Shown: positions 1-10,106, counted from the stretch's first letter. The stretch: DNA of 62,391 bases from Rhodovibrionaceae bacterium (GCA_028282405.1 JANQIA010000244.1:1-62391); one strand, 5' to 3'. The notes: a model not told the origin generated them from the sequence alone. Program-made: numbers and translations.

Positions 1-1290
1 ACGCCCTTCATCACCGTCGGGCGTTTCATCAACGTGCTGCACACCAATCTCTTCCTGCCCGCCATCGGCCGCTACGTGGTGAACTTCTTCGGGGTCATGC
101 TGCTGATCTCCATCGTCACCGGGCTGATCACCTACAAGAAGTTCTGGCGCGGCTTTCTCCGGCGCCCGCGCTTTCACCGCGACACCCGCACCTGGCTCGG
201 CGACCTTCACCGGCTGACAGCGCTCTGGTCGGTCTGGTTCCTGCTGATCATCGGCCTGACCGGAACCTGGTGGTTCTATCTGAACCCACTGGTCGAGCCC
301 GGCGGCGCGCCGGACATCGTCGCCGAGCGGCCGGCGCCGCCGACGCTCACCACGGCCCAACTGGACGCGCTGGGCCCGGAGACCCCGACGCCACGCTCGG
401 GGGCGGAGATCGTCGCCGCCGTGCAGGCCGCCTATCCCGACATGAGGGTGACGCTGCTGCTGCCGCCGGCCAACCCGAGCCAGCCCTTCACGGTGCGCGG
501 CGACCGCGGCGAGGTGCTGGTCCAGACCGGCATCAACATCGTCTACGTCAATCCCTATACGGCCGAGATCATGGGCGCCCGCCTGTCGGAGGACTGGACG
601 GCGACGCAGCGCATCGATGCCGCCATGCACCCGCTGCACTACGGCACCTGGGCCAAGAGCGGCGCGGCCGACCTGACGGTGAAGCTGGTGTGGTTCCTGG
701 GCGGGGCGGTGGCCAGCTTCCTCGCGATCTCAGGCCTGATCATCTACATGAAGCGCACGCGCCGCGCCGTCGCGGAGCTGCTCGTCGGGACCCGGTTCGC
801 GGCGGCTCTGCGCAAGGCCTGGCATTGGGTGAAGCCCTGGGGCGGCCCGATGGGCGCCCTGAAGTACGTCAACGTCCTGTTTGTCGCTGGCATCGTCTCC
901 GGTGGCATTCTTGTGCTGTCGCTCGGTTCCGAGGGCATCGGCGACAAGGGCACGCGCTTCGCGACGCAAGCGATCGGCCCCTTCGAAGTTACCCCGATCG
1001 CCCTAGCCGGTTTCCTCGAGGCCGACCTGCCGGCCATTCGTCCCGGCGCGGACACCAACGTCTTTCCCGAGATTGCCGATGGGCGTTTTCGTGACGCGCG
1101 CTTTATCCGCGTCGGGCTGTCGGACGCTGCCGGCGAGGAGATAGACAGCGAAGCGGTCGAAGGTCCGGAAGGCATCGCCCACGGCCACGTCCATCTGCCC
1201 GAGGCGCTGGAGGGCGTCCGTCTCTGGGTCGAGATCGAAGGCTGGGACGGCCAAACCCATCGCGGCCAATGGCCGCTTCTCGAAAACTAG
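1..1290 (+). CDS. PepSY-associated TM-helix (iron reductase-like) membrane protein, 5' truncated by window edge
   Basis: Frame 1 is open from base 1; TM segments (VVNFFGVMLLISIVTGLITYKKFWR, LHRLTALWSVWFLLIIGLTGTWWFYL) typical of PepSY-TM proteins; ends TAG at 1290. Confidence 0.8.
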   Translation, partial: TPFITVGRFINVLHTNLFLPAIGRYVVNFFGVMLLISIVTGLITYKKFWRGFLRRPRFHRDTRTWLGDLHRLTALWSVWFLLIIGLTGTWWFYLNPLVEPGGAPDIVAERPAPPTLTTAQLDALGPETPTPRSGAEIVAAVQAAYPDMRVTLLLPPANPSQPFTVRGDRGEVLVQTGINIVYVNPYTAEIMGARLSEDWTATQRIDAAMHPLHYGTWAKSGAADLTVKLVWFLGGAVASFLAISGLIIYMKRTRRAVAELLVGTRFAAALRKAWHWVKPWGGPMGALKYVNVLFVAGIVSGGILVLSLGSEGIGDKGTRFATQAIGPFEVTPIALAGFLEADLPAIRPGADTNVFPEIADGRFRDARFIRVGLSDAAGEEIDSEAVEGPEGIAHGHVHLPEALEGVRLWVEIEGWDGQTHRGQWPLLEN

Positions 1291-1372
1291 CGCCTCCCCG
1301 AAGATGGCTGCGCTCCAAAGCGCATCTGGCCTCAAGGCGTTGCGGGCCTGAAGCTCAGTCGCTAAGTGTTAC

Positions 1373-1387
1373 TGCGAACGGTTCTCA
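1373..1387. promoter_or_regulatory. Fur-like operator upstream of fecI1: TGCGAACGGTTCTCA
   Basis: Inverted repeat TGCGA-N5-TCTCA; the identical 15-mer recurs before fecI5 and fecI6. Confidence 0.6.
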
Positions 1388-1462
1388 ATAAGGGCCGTTT
1401 GCCTGTGCGACTCCTGGCGCTCTCCGCACCATGATCGTGCCGGCAAGGGTCGGAGGGGAGAC

Positions 1463-1981
1463 TTGACGCTGGGCCAGGACCGAACGGCTGTCAGCTTGTT
1501 CGTGGCGCACCGCCGCGCGCTGGTCGACTATGCGAGCAGCATCACGGGCAGCCGTGCGCAGGCGGAGGATCTCGTCCAGGAGGCCTGGTTGCGTTTCGAC
1601 GAAGCTTCTAAGGGGCGCTTCCTCGAAGACGCGAAAGGCTACCTCTATCGGATCGTGCGGAACCTCGCCGTCGACCAGCATCGGCGAACGGCCCGCGAGC
1701 ATCGGCTGATCTCACGAGACGACCTGGAGCAGGTGGCCGAAACCTGTCCCGATGAGACCCCGACGCCGGAGACGATCGCCCTTTTCAGAGACGAGATTCG
1801 ATGTGTGATAGAGGCCATGGAGGAGCTGCCCGAGCGCACCCGCATCGCCTTCGAGATGCACCGCTTCGGCGGTGCCACGCTCAAGGAAATCGCGGCTTTC
1901 TTGGGCATCTCGGTGTCTCTCGCCCAGATGCTCGTCGTCGACGGCGCGGAGCACTGCAAGCAGCGGCTGGCAAAACGATGA
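1463..1981 (+). CDS. FecI-type ECF sigma factor (cassette 1)
   Basis: Sigma-70 region 2 AEDLVQEAWLRF and region 4 LPERTRIAFEMHRFGGATLKEIAAFLGIS; TTG start preceded by GGAGGGGAG. Confidence 0.88.
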   Translation: MTLGQDRTAVSLFVAHRRALVDYASSITGSRAQAEDLVQEAWLRFDEASKGRFLEDAKGYLYRIVRNLAVDQHRRTAREHRLISRDDLEQVAETCPDETPTPETIALFRDEIRCVIEAMEELPERTRIAFEMHRFGGATLKEIAAFLGISVSLAQMLVVDGAEHCKQRLAKR

Positions 1982-2107
1982 TTGCGCGCCGATGCCAATT
2001 TTGGAACTCACCCTATCGACAAGCGTTTTGTGTATAGAGCGTCTTTCGACGCATGCCTGAAGACCGGGAGTGCAGATGTCTGCTCTCGTCAGGGCTGAGA
2101 GAAGGGC

Positions 2108-3193
2108 ATGGCAGACGATACGGACCATAGCGATTTGAGGGCGCGGCAGGCGTCCAGGGAAGCCAGCGGCTGGATGATCCGCCTGCAGGATGCCCCGGAC
2201 GACGTCGTGCTCCGGCAAGAGTTCGACGACTGGCGCAGCAAGCCGGTGAACGCGGTGGCCTGGGAAGAGACGCAGCGCATGATGCGTGCGGTCGCCGCGG
2301 CGTCGCCGCGCCATGCGTCGAGCTGGGGCCCCTTCTTGAAGCAAGCGCGGACGGGGGCGGACAACGGCGCGACGCCCGACGAAGGGCAGATGCGTCGCAC
2401 GCCGTCCAGCGCTGGCCGCGGCATTGGCGACGCCGCACGCAAGCCGGCGCCGCTCGGCCGCCCGAACCGACGTCGGGCCCTCGGGCTCGCCGCTCTTGCG
2501 GCGGCCGCCTCGATCCTGGCCGTCGTGGCGGCCCCCGAGCTCGCGTTGCACCTGCAGGCCGACTATGCAACCGCCACGTCCGAAACCCGAACCCTGCGCT
2601 TGGCGGACGACAGTGTCGTCACTGTCGCGCCTGCCAGCGCCATCGCCGTCTCCTATAGCGATGGCGCGCGGCAGGTCCGACTGCTCTCGGGCGAGGTCTA
2701 CGTCGAGGCGATGTCCGATGCCGCGCGGCCTTTCCTGGTCTCGGCCGACGACCTTCGGGTCACAGTCCTCGGGACCGCTTTCAATGTCTCGCAGAGCGAT
2801 GACGGAGCCGAGGTCGCTGTGGCGTATGGAGTGGTGCGGGTGGAACAGGACAGCGGCGCCGAGCCTGTCGCGGACGTGCTGACGGCGGGCGAGTTCGTGC
2901 GGGTCAGCCAATCGGGGGCCATCCAGCGCGGACAACAGCCAGCCTCTCAGATCGGGGCCTGGCGGCAGAACCAGCTTATCGCGCAGGACCAGCCGCTTGG
3001 GGAGGTGCTGGACCGGCTGCGGCGCTACCATGCCGGCGCGATCGTCCTAACGGACCGCTCCCTCGCGGACCAGCCGGTTACCGGCGTCTACGATCTCGGC
3101 AAGCCCGTTGCCGCGTTGCGCGCCATTGCCCGCTCCCAGAACGCCGTGGTTCGGGAGATCACACCCTGGCTGCTCATTGTGTCACGCTCCTGA
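2108..3193 (+). CDS. FecR-type anti-sigma/sensor (cassette 1)
   Basis: N-terminal DUF4880-like segment (SGWMIRLQDAPDDVVLRQEFDDWRSKPVNAVAW), one TM, FecR motifs (LLSGEVYVEA, VTVLGTAFNV), STN-like C-terminus. Confidence 0.88.
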   Translation: MADDTDHSDLRARQASREASGWMIRLQDAPDDVVLRQEFDDWRSKPVNAVAWEETQRMMRAVAAASPRHASSWGPFLKQARTGADNGATPDEGQMRRTPSSAGRGIGDAARKPAPLGRPNRRRALGLAALAAAASILAVVAAPELALHLQADYATATSETRTLRLADDSVVTVAPASAIAVSYSDGARQVRLLSGEVYVEAMSDAARPFLVSADDLRVTVLGTAFNVSQSDDGAEVAVAYGVVRVEQDSGAEPVADVLTAGEFVRVSQSGAIQRGQQPASQIGAWRQNQLIAQDQPLGEVLDRLRRYHAGAIVLTDRSLADQPVTGVYDLGKPVAALRAIARSQNAVVREITPWLLIVSRS

Positions 3194-3284
3194 AGTCGTG
3201 TCCGAAAACAAGGGCTTGCAGGGTCGCGGCAACTTTTTTTGGAACCCGGCAACCCCAGTAGCGTTTCTTGACTAGAGACGCGAG

Positions 3285-3299
3285 TGCGTCGCATTCGCA
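3285..3299. promoter_or_regulatory. Fur-like operator upstream of receptor 1: TGCGTCGCATTCGCA
   Basis: Inverted repeat matching the recurring TGCGA-N5-TCGCA pattern. Confidence 0.55.
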
Positions 3300-3355
3300 G
3301 GGCTGCGCGTGCGGCGTCATGCGCTTGGTCGGATAACGCAGAATGGGGATGGGCC

Positions 3356-5779
3356 GTGAGACTGGCGACAACGAAACGAACAAGAATGAACGGCCGTCTG
3401 ATGGCGCTCATAGGCGCTTGGATGGTCATGGCGGCCGCGACAACGTTGGCGATCGCCGCTCCCGCTCATGCACAGGACTCCGGTTCACCGATCCGTCTGG
3501 CACAGTTGTCTATCGAGCGGACATTCGACATCGCCGCCCAGCCCCTCACCACGGCGCTCACCCTGTTCGGCCAGCAGTCCGGCCTTCAGGTCACAGTCCA
3601 CGGCACGCTGCCTAGGGACATGTCTGCACCCGCCGTGCGCGGCACGATGACCAGTGCGGAAGCGCTTGGGCACCTGCTCGCCGGCAGCGGACTGACTTAC
3701 GTTGTCACGGACGAAACGACGGTGGCCATCGAGAGGCCGGGGCAGCAGGGCGACGACGGCGCGATGGCGCTCGGTCCGATCATGATCGAAGGCCAATCCG
3801 AATCCGCCTACGGACCGGTCGATGGATATTTGGCGACGCGCAGTGCCACCGCCACCAAAATGGATGTGCCGATCATCGATACGCCGGCGTCCATCCAGGT
3901 TGTCCCGCGTGCAGTTATCGAGGACCAGGGCGCCACGCGGCTAGCCGATGTGGTGCGCAACGTCAGTAGCGTGCAGGTCAGCGGAGCCAACGGCGGCCGC
4001 AGCGATCTCTTCCTGATACGTGGTTTTGCCGCAAGACGCATTGCCAGGGACGGTTTCCTCTCGCCCTCGTCATTCGGCGACGCCGCGCAACTGGGTCTGG
4101 CCAATGTGGAGCGGGTGGAGGTTCTGAAAGGGCCGCCCAGCATCTTGTACGGCCCCGCCGGCCCCGGAGGGCTCGTCAATATCATCACCAAGAAGCCACA
4201 ACCCGAACCGCGTTACAGCCTCACGGGACGGGCGGGAAGTTTCGATTTCTACAGAGGTGACGTCGATCTCAACCAGCCGCTGACGGAAGACGGCAAGCTA
4301 CTGGCGCGCTTGAACGCGTCTTATGAGAACGCCGACAGTTTCCGGGACCACTTCATCAATTCAGAACGCATTCAGGTCGCACCGTCGCTACGCTGGGTTC
4401 CGACGTCCCGCACGACGGTCGATCTCGATCTTGAGTATTACGACCGGCGTCATCAGTTTGACTACGGCGTGATTGCCGTCGACGGCAAAGCGCCGGCCCT
4501 GCCCCGCGAGCGGTTCCTGGGCGAAGAAAAGGACCGTGTCGACTCCGACGAAATCCGAATCCAGGCGAGCGTCGATCATGGGCTCAATGACGACTGGTCG
4601 CTTCGGGCCCTGGTACGATTCTCCGATACCAATGCCACGCCGACCCAGTCTTTTCCGCTCGGATTGGAAGCTGACGGGCGGACTCTCAACCGGCGTTTCT
4701 TCGTGTTCAACCAGGACTATCAGAACTACGCCCTGCAAGCGAACCTGACCGGCAAGTTCGAAACAGGCCCGCTTGAGCACCAACTTCTCTTCGGCGCGGA
4801 CAGCAACTTCACGCGGTTTGAATCGGAGGCCCGAGCCGCTGATCTCGACCCCATCGACATATTCGATCCGGTCTATGGCGCAACGCCGGGTCCACTCTCA
4901 GCGCCGGGCACGCAGGATCGGCGGATCGATTTCTACGGCGTCTATCTCCAAGACCTGATCTCGTTCGGAGACCATTGGAAACTGCTTCTCGGCGGTCGGT
5001 TCGACACGGCGAAAACGCGGTTCGATCGCAACGATGTCAACGTAACGGACAAATGGGACCAGGCTTTCTCGCCGCGCGCGGGGCTAGTCTATCAGCCGAT
5101 CGACGACATCAGTATCTATGCGAGCTATACGACGTCATTCCTGCCACCCTTGAGCGGCGCAAGCTTCGACGGCGAGGAATTCGAGCCGGAAGAAGGCGAA
5201 CAGTTCGAAATCGGCGTCAAGCGCGATTGGTTCGATGGCCGGCTTTCGACGACGTTGGCCGCCTATCAGTTGACACGCTCCAACGTCTCGACGGCCGATC
5301 CTCAGAACCCGACCTTTTCGATACAGGTCGGCGAGCAACGCAGCCGTGGCGTCGAATTCGATGTCGCCGGCGAACTGGCGCCGGGATGGAACGTAATAGG
5401 TTCGCTCGCCTACCTCGATGCGGAGGTCACCAAGGACAACACGCTCCCCGTCGGCAATCAGCTCGTAAACGCGCCGAATTGGAGCGGCAGTCTTTGGGCG
5501 ACATACGCCTTTCAAGGTAGTCCTCTGCGCGGGCTCGAGATCGGCGGCGGCGTCTTCGTGGTCGGCGACCGAAAAGCCGACTTCGCCAATCAGGTCGATG
5601 TCGATGGATACGCACGGGTCGATCTGTTTGCCCGTTATGAGATCAACGACAACATCAGCTTGGCGCTCAACATCGAAAATCTGTTCGACAAGAAATATGT
5701 CGAGGGCGTGGACGATCCGAATTTCGTCGACGTTGGCGCGCCCCGCTCCGTGTTCGGCACGGTCCAGGTCAAGTTCTAA
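3356..5779 (+). CDS. TonB-dependent siderophore-type receptor with N-terminal STN signalling domain (cassette 1)
   Basis: Signal peptide, STN domain (FDIAAQPLTTALTLFGQQSGLQV), plug (TPASIQVVPRAVIEDQGATRLADVVRNVSSVQVSG..., LKGPPSILYGPAGPGGLVNIITKKP), C-terminal ...GTVQVKF; start moved downstream of the operator. Confidence 0.9.
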   Translation: MRLATTKRTRMNGRLMALIGAWMVMAAATTLAIAAPAHAQDSGSPIRLAQLSIERTFDIAAQPLTTALTLFGQQSGLQVTVHGTLPRDMSAPAVRGTMTSAEALGHLLAGSGLTYVVTDETTVAIERPGQQGDDGAMALGPIMIEGQSESAYGPVDGYLATRSATATKMDVPIIDTPASIQVVPRAVIEDQGATRLADVVRNVSSVQVSGANGGRSDLFLIRGFAARRIARDGFLSPSSFGDAAQLGLANVERVEVLKGPPSILYGPAGPGGLVNIITKKPQPEPRYSLTGRAGSFDFYRGDVDLNQPLTEDGKLLARLNASYENADSFRDHFINSERIQVAPSLRWVPTSRTTVDLDLEYYDRRHQFDYGVIAVDGKAPALPRERFLGEEKDRVDSDEIRIQASVDHGLNDDWSLRALVRFSDTNATPTQSFPLGLEADGRTLNRRFFVFNQDYQNYALQANLTGKFETGPLEHQLLFGADSNFTRFESEARAADLDPIDIFDPVYGATPGPLSAPGTQDRRIDFYGVYLQDLISFGDHWKLLLGGRFDTAKTRFDRNDVNVTDKWDQAFSPRAGLVYQPIDDISIYASYTTSFLPPLSGASFDGEEFEPEEGEQFEIGVKRDWFDGRLSTTLAAYQLTRSNVSTADPQNPTFSIQVGEQRSRGVEFDVAGELAPGWNVIGSLAYLDAEVTKDNTLPVGNQLVNAPNWSGSLWATYAFQGSPLRGLEIGGGVFVVGDRKADFANQVDVDGYARVDLFARYEINDNISLALNIENLFDKKYVEGVDDPNFVDVGAPRSVFGTVQVKF

Positions 5780-5815
5780 CGAAGTTGGCGTCGCAGACGC
5801 CATGGAGTCACCAAC

Positions 5816-6175
5816 TTGGCCAAATCCCCGGGATTGTCAGCAATGCCATGCGTCGGATCAAACATGGCACACCGGTTTTCACCGGCGTCGTCCTGGCGAA
5901 TGGTGCAACGTCTGCTCCTCGCAATCGCCGGTGGCTATTTCTTGGCCGCCGGCTTTGCGGCGCTCATGTCTTTGGCGCTGTCCAGAGTCATGCCACCGAG
6001 CGAAGCCGCTACGCTCATGGCGATGCCCGCGTTCGTTATCTATTTTGCCTTGCTGTTGTGGAGCTTTGCCGAACGGTGTTTGACGCGGCTTTGGTGGGTG
6101 TTGGGCCTTGGCGGAGCGCTCGCCTTCGGGGGCGCGGAGATGTTGCCCGCGCTGACAGGGGCGCCTCGTGGGTGA
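5816..6175 (+). CDS. Small membrane protein, DUF3649-like, between TBDR and PepSY gene
   Basis: Hydrophobic; position TBDR-small protein-PepSY-small protein is a known arrangement; start uncertain. Confidence 0.55.
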   Translation: MAKSPGLSAMPCVGSNMAHRFSPASSWRMVQRLLLAIAGGYFLAAGFAALMSLALSRVMPPSEAATLMAMPAFVIYFALLLWSFAERCLTRLWWVLGLGGALAFGGAEMLPALTGAPRG

Positions 6176-7715
6176 CACCTTTCGGGAATCCATGGGCTGG
6201 CTGCACACCTGGGCAGGCGTCGTGCTTGGAGCGCTCCTCTTTGCGGTTTTCTGGACCGGGACCCTGTCCGTCTTCGACAAAGAGATCGACCGCTGGATGA
6301 TGCCGGAGACGCGGCTGGCGGCGACCGACCGGCCTTCCTGGCCCCCCTTGCTCGACACCGCGCGCGAACTGGCTCCCGACGCCCCGTTCTGGAGTTTCTT
6401 CCTGCCAAGCGAGCGCGTCCCGGTGGTCCGGATTTTCTACCGGAATTCGGCCGGTGATTTCACCTTCCGCGACATCGAACCACGGACCGGCGTTTTGCTG
6501 CCCGATGCCGGAACCTTGGCGGGCACGCGGTTCATCTTCCCGTTTCACTACAGTTTGCATCTGCGATGGAACGACCTCGGCTACTGGCTGGTCGGGCTTG
6601 CGGGCATGGCGACGCTGGTGCTGCTGCTTTCCGGCGTCGTCATCCATCGCAAAATCTTCATGGATTTTTTCACGTTCCGGCCGGACAGAAAGTTGCCGCG
6701 GTCCAGTCTGGATCTGCACAATCTCACAGGCGTCCTGGCTCTGCCGTTTCATTTCGTAATGGCGCTCTCCGGACTGATCATTTTCTTCACGATCTATTTC
6801 CCAACGGTTGTTTCGATCGCCTACGACGGCGACCGGGCCGCCTTCAATCGCGATGCCTTCGGCAGCTTCCAGCGGGACGCGGCGGGCGTGCCAGGATCGC
6901 TGGCCCCGCTCGATCGGATGGCGGCCGAGGCGACGCGTATTTGGGGCGGCGAGCCACCTTACTTCGTGCGCGTGTGGCATCCAGGCGACGTCAGCGCGAC
7001 GGTGGAGATGCGCCGCACTGTTGCCAGGTCGGTGGATTTGAACGTCGACGCCGTGCATTTCGACGCAGCGACGGGCGAGGTTCTGCGGACGCACGCCGCC
7101 GCGCCCGTCGTCCATGTGCAGCGCTTTATCGCCGGACTGCACTTCATCCAGTTCGAGCACTGGCCGCTGCGCTGGATCTACTTCCTGCTCGGCCTCTCCG
7201 GCTGCGTCATGATCGCGACCGGCTATATCTATTGGTTGGAGACGCGCCGTAAACGCCACGCTGCGCAAGGTCTGCCAGGCGTGCGCATCGTCGAAGGACT
7301 GACCGTAGGCTCCGTCTCCGGAATCGTCATTGCGACGCTTACCTTTTTCGTGACCAATCGGCTGCTGCCGTTCGATACGAGCTTCGTCGGCCAAGATCGT
7401 GCGGCCCTCGAAGTCTGGGCCTTCTATCTCGTCTGGCTCGTCACTTTCGCCCATGCCTGGGCTCGGCACGGCCGGGCGTGGCGGGAACAGTGCTGGGCGA
7501 TTGCGGGTCTGGCGGTGCTGGCCGTCGTGCTCAACGCCGCGACGACCGGCGATCATCTGGTCCGCTCGCTTGCTCATCGGCATCTCTGGCCGGTCGCCGG
7601 CATGGATCTCCTGTTGCTCTTCGGCGCGGCGGTCGCGCTCCTCACCGCGCTGCGCCTCGCCCGGAGAGGCAGCGCCCCAGGTCCGTCGCAAGACGCGCTG
7701 AAGGAGGCAGAGTAG
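6168..7715 (+). CDS. PepSY-domain TM protein (putative siderophore-iron reductase)
   Basis: MGWLHTWAGVVLGALLFAVFWTGTLSVFDKEIDRW, LHLRWNDLGYWLVGLAGMATLVLLLSGVVIHRKIFMDFF, HNLTGVLALPFHFVMALSGL. Confidence 0.85.
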   Translation: MGDTFRESMGWLHTWAGVVLGALLFAVFWTGTLSVFDKEIDRWMMPETRLAATDRPSWPPLLDTARELAPDAPFWSFFLPSERVPVVRIFYRNSAGDFTFRDIEPRTGVLLPDAGTLAGTRFIFPFHYSLHLRWNDLGYWLVGLAGMATLVLLLSGVVIHRKIFMDFFTFRPDRKLPRSSLDLHNLTGVLALPFHFVMALSGLIIFFTIYFPTVVSIAYDGDRAAFNRDAFGSFQRDAAGVPGSLAPLDRMAAEATRIWGGEPPYFVRVWHPGDVSATVEMRRTVARSVDLNVDAVHFDAATGEVLRTHAAAPVVHVQRFIAGLHFIQFEHWPLRWIYFLLGLSGCVMIATGYIYWLETRRKRHAAQGLPGVRIVEGLTVGSVSGIVIATLTFFVTNRLLPFDTSFVGQDRAALEVWAFYLVWLVTFAHAWARHGRAWREQCWAIAGLAVLAVVLNAATTGDHLVRSLAHRHLWPVAGMDLLLLFGAAVALLTALRLARRGSAPGPSQDALKEAE

Positions 7716-7720
7716 CGGCG

Positions 7721-8107
7721 GTGGCGGGGTGGCTCCTCCTGGCCGGCATAGTGACCGCCGCCTATCTCGGCTTTGTCCTGCTGGCCTTGGCCCAGGCACG
7801 GCCTTGGCAGCGGGTTAGTCAGGCAGCGCCGCCGACGGGCATCCGGCGGCTGGCGCTGCGCACACTGGGCGGCCTCGCGCTCCTTCTGTCGCTGGTCCTC
7901 TGCCTGGTCCGGGACGGGCCAAGCTTCGGTGCCCTATTGTGGGCGACCGCGATCAGCATTGCCGCTGCAGCGGTCGTCTTTACGCTGACCTGGCGTCCTG
8001 CTGTGCTACGCCCGCTGGCCAAGATGGTGGCTGCGAGCGGCGGCGGGTGGCGCGTGACCCAACGACACGACAAGCCGGATGATCCCTTGGGCGCAGGTCG
8101 GGCATAG
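7721..8107 (+). CDS. Small membrane protein, DUF3325-like
   Basis: GTG start, three TM segments, follows PepSY gene as at 32698-32991. Confidence 0.5.
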   Translation: MAGWLLLAGIVTAAYLGFVLLALAQARPWQRVSQAAPPTGIRRLALRTLGGLALLLSLVLCLVRDGPSFGALLWATAISIAAAAVVFTLTWRPAVLRPLAKMVAASGGGWRVTQRHDKPDDPLGAGRA

Positions 8108-8124
8108 GAGAACCAGGGGCGTCG

Positions 8125-8318
8125 CTCTGGCGGGGGTCCTCGAGGCCGACCTGCCGGCCATTCGTCCCGGCGCGGACACCAGTGTCTTTCCCAAGATCGC
8201 CGACGGGCGCTTCCGGGACGCGCGCTTCATCCGCGTCGGGCTGTCGGATGCCGCCGGCGAGGAGATCGACAGCGCGCCGGTCGAGGGCGCCGAAGGCATC
8301 GCCCACGGCAATGAATGA
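8125..8318 (+). pseudogene. Orphan 3' remnant of a PepSY-TM gene homologous to the C-terminal part of the 1-1290 product
   Basis: VLEADLPAIRPGADTSVFPKIADGRFRDARFIRVGLSDAAGEEIDSAPVEGAEGIAHG is almost identical to residues encoded at ~1013-1190. Confidence 0.75.
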
Positions 8319-8321
8319 GAT

Positions 8322-8336
8322 TGAGAAGCGTTCTCA
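8322..8336. promoter_or_regulatory. Fur-like operator upstream of fecI2: TGAGAAGCGTTCTCA
   Basis: Inverted repeat TGAGAA-GCG-TTCTCA. Confidence 0.65.
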
Positions 8337-8386
8337 TTTAAGTTAGGACTTTCAGTGCGAGACTTTTTGGGGATGCTGGGTTTTCG

Positions 8387-8884
8387 GTGCGGCACAGCGA
8401 GGTCAGACGCTTCTATGCAGAGCACGGTGAGGAGCTGCAACGCTATCTGACCCGGCGGCTGAACTGCGCCCAAACCGCGGCGGATCTGACGCAGGAGGTC
8501 TTCCTCCGATTGCTGCGCAGCGAGTCCGCCGGCAGCGTGAACAACCCGCGCGCCTATCTCTATCGCATCGCTTCGAACCTGCTGGCCGACCACTTCCGCG
8601 GCGTGACGCAGCAGCCGCGTCTCGTCGGCACGACCCTGTGGGAGACGGTTCCCGACGAAACGCCGAGCCCGGAACGAACGCTTCTGAGCCGCGACGAGGT
8701 GCGGCGCCTTGAACGAGCCATAGACAGGCTGCCGTCGCGCCAGCGCGAAATCCTGTTGCTTCACAAGTTCGAAGGCCTCAGCTACCGCGCGATCGCCGCG
8801 CGCCTCGGCATCTCCGAGAACACGGTCATGGTGCATATGATGCGGGCGCTGGCGCGATGCCGCGATGGCATATCTGAAGATTGA
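8387..8884 (+). CDS. FecI-type ECF sigma factor (cassette 2)
   Basis: AADLTQEVFLRLL; LPSRQREILLLHKFEGLSYRAIAARLGISENTVMVHM. Confidence 0.88.
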   Translation: MRHSEVRRFYAEHGEELQRYLTRRLNCAQTAADLTQEVFLRLLRSESAGSVNNPRAYLYRIASNLLADHFRGVTQQPRLVGTTLWETVPDETPSPERTLLSRDEVRRLERAIDRLPSRQREILLLHKFEGLSYRAIAARLGISENTVMVHMMRALARCRDGISED

Positions 8885-9011
8885 GAGTTGGAGATCTATT
8901 GTCGAGTAATGGCGTTCGCCGCGTTGTCGGTCATATGAGACGACAGACGGGATAGACATCGATGGATACGACGATGCGGCTGGCCGGCCATCTCGAAGCA
9001 GGCGAGATACG

Positions 9012-9995
9012 GTGATGCGTGAAGACGGCGAGCCTTCGGCGAAAGACGCGGCGGCCGAGTGGTTCGCGCGCCTGCGCCACCACGCCGTTTCCGATGAGGA
9101 CCGAGCCGCGTTCGAGGCCTGGCGTGAAGCCGACCCGGCCCATGCCGAGGCCTACCGGGAGATGGAGCGGCTCTGGGCCGGGCTCGACCAGATCGAGCGG
9201 CCTGCGCCCGGCCGAGATCGCGGCGACCCTGCGCGCACGGCAACGATCGGCCAGGCGCCCCTCCGCCGTCGGCTCGCCCTGCGGCGCTTCGCCATCGCCG
9301 CCTCTGTCGCGGCACTTGCTTGTGTCGGTGCATACGGCCTCGCGCCCCCGGGTCTGCTTGCCGATCACCGGACGGGTTTCGGCGAGCAGCGCGAGATCGT
9401 GTTGCAGGACGGCTCGACCGCTCATCTCAACACGGCAAGCGCCCTGACCGTCGAGTTCACCAGCGGCAGCCGGCGGGTCGTTCTGCAAGCGGGCGAAGCC
9501 TACTTCGAGGTTGCGAAAGACAGCGCGCGCCCCTTCATCGTCGAGGCCGGCAGCGGACGCATTGAGGCACTCGGCACCGCCTTTTCCGTCCGGCTTGCCG
9601 ACGACGCGGTCGAGGTGATCGTGACCGAGAGCCGGGTCGCGGTGTCCGCGCCGGGCCAGGACAGCAAGCGCCTCGCGGCCGGCCAGGGCCTCCGCTTCAG
9701 CGACAGCGGACTTGGCGAGGTCGCCGAGGTCGATGCGGCGACGGCGCTCGCCTGGCGCCGCGGCCGAATGGTCTTCGACAACCAGCCGCTTGGCGAGGTT
9801 CTGGCCGAGCTCGCGCGCTATCGGCAAGGCCGCATCCTGGTCCTGGACCCCGAGGTCGAGTCGCTTCCCGTCACAGGCTCCTTCTCCATCGCGGACACCA
9901 ATGCGGCGCTCAATACGATCGAGCGGATATTGCCGCTACGCCTGCGCCGCTTCGGCGACCTCTTGGTTCTGGTCGCCGCCGAGCCGGCGCGATAG
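9012..9995 (+). CDS. FecR-type anti-sigma/sensor (cassette 2)
   Basis: AAEWFARLRHHAVSDEDRAAFEAWREADPAHAEAY; VLQAGEAYFEVAKDSARPFIVEAGSGRIEALGTAFSV. Confidence 0.9.
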   Translation: MMREDGEPSAKDAAAEWFARLRHHAVSDEDRAAFEAWREADPAHAEAYREMERLWAGLDQIERPAPGRDRGDPARTATIGQAPLRRRLALRRFAIAASVAALACVGAYGLAPPGLLADHRTGFGEQREIVLQDGSTAHLNTASALTVEFTSGSRRVVLQAGEAYFEVAKDSARPFIVEAGSGRIEALGTAFSVRLADDAVEVIVTESRVAVSAPGQDSKRLAAGQGLRFSDSGLGEVAEVDAATALAWRRGRMVFDNQPLGEVLAELARYRQGRILVLDPEVESLPVTGSFSIADTNAALNTIERILPLRLRRFGDLLVLVAAEPAR

Positions 9996-10085
9996 TCCGG
10001 CGAAGCGAAAGGCAGCCGCAGCAAAAGATCCTCTCGCCGCCGTGTAATGGTCCGACCAACGAGCTCCGTCTTCTCTACTGACAAA

Positions 10086-10106
10086 TGCGACTAAGACGCA
10101 TTCGCG
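10086..10106. promoter_or_regulatory. Fur-like operator upstream of receptor 2: TGCGACTAAGACGCATTCGCG
   Basis: Overlapping half-sites of the recurring motif. Confidence 0.5.

Noticed and set aside
1712-3031. 439-aa minus-strand ORF opposite fecI1/fecR1
   Set aside because: High-GC shadow ORF; low-complexity R/P/A/G-rich translation, fully antisense to well-supported genes
6036-7799. 587-aa minus-strand ORF opposite the PepSY gene
   Set aside because: Shadow ORF without recognisable domain or signal; the plus strand encodes a clear PepSY-TM protein
8079-8318. 79-aa ORF as a genuine small gene
   Set aside because: Its sequence is explained as a duplicated 3' fragment of the PepSY gene at 1-1290
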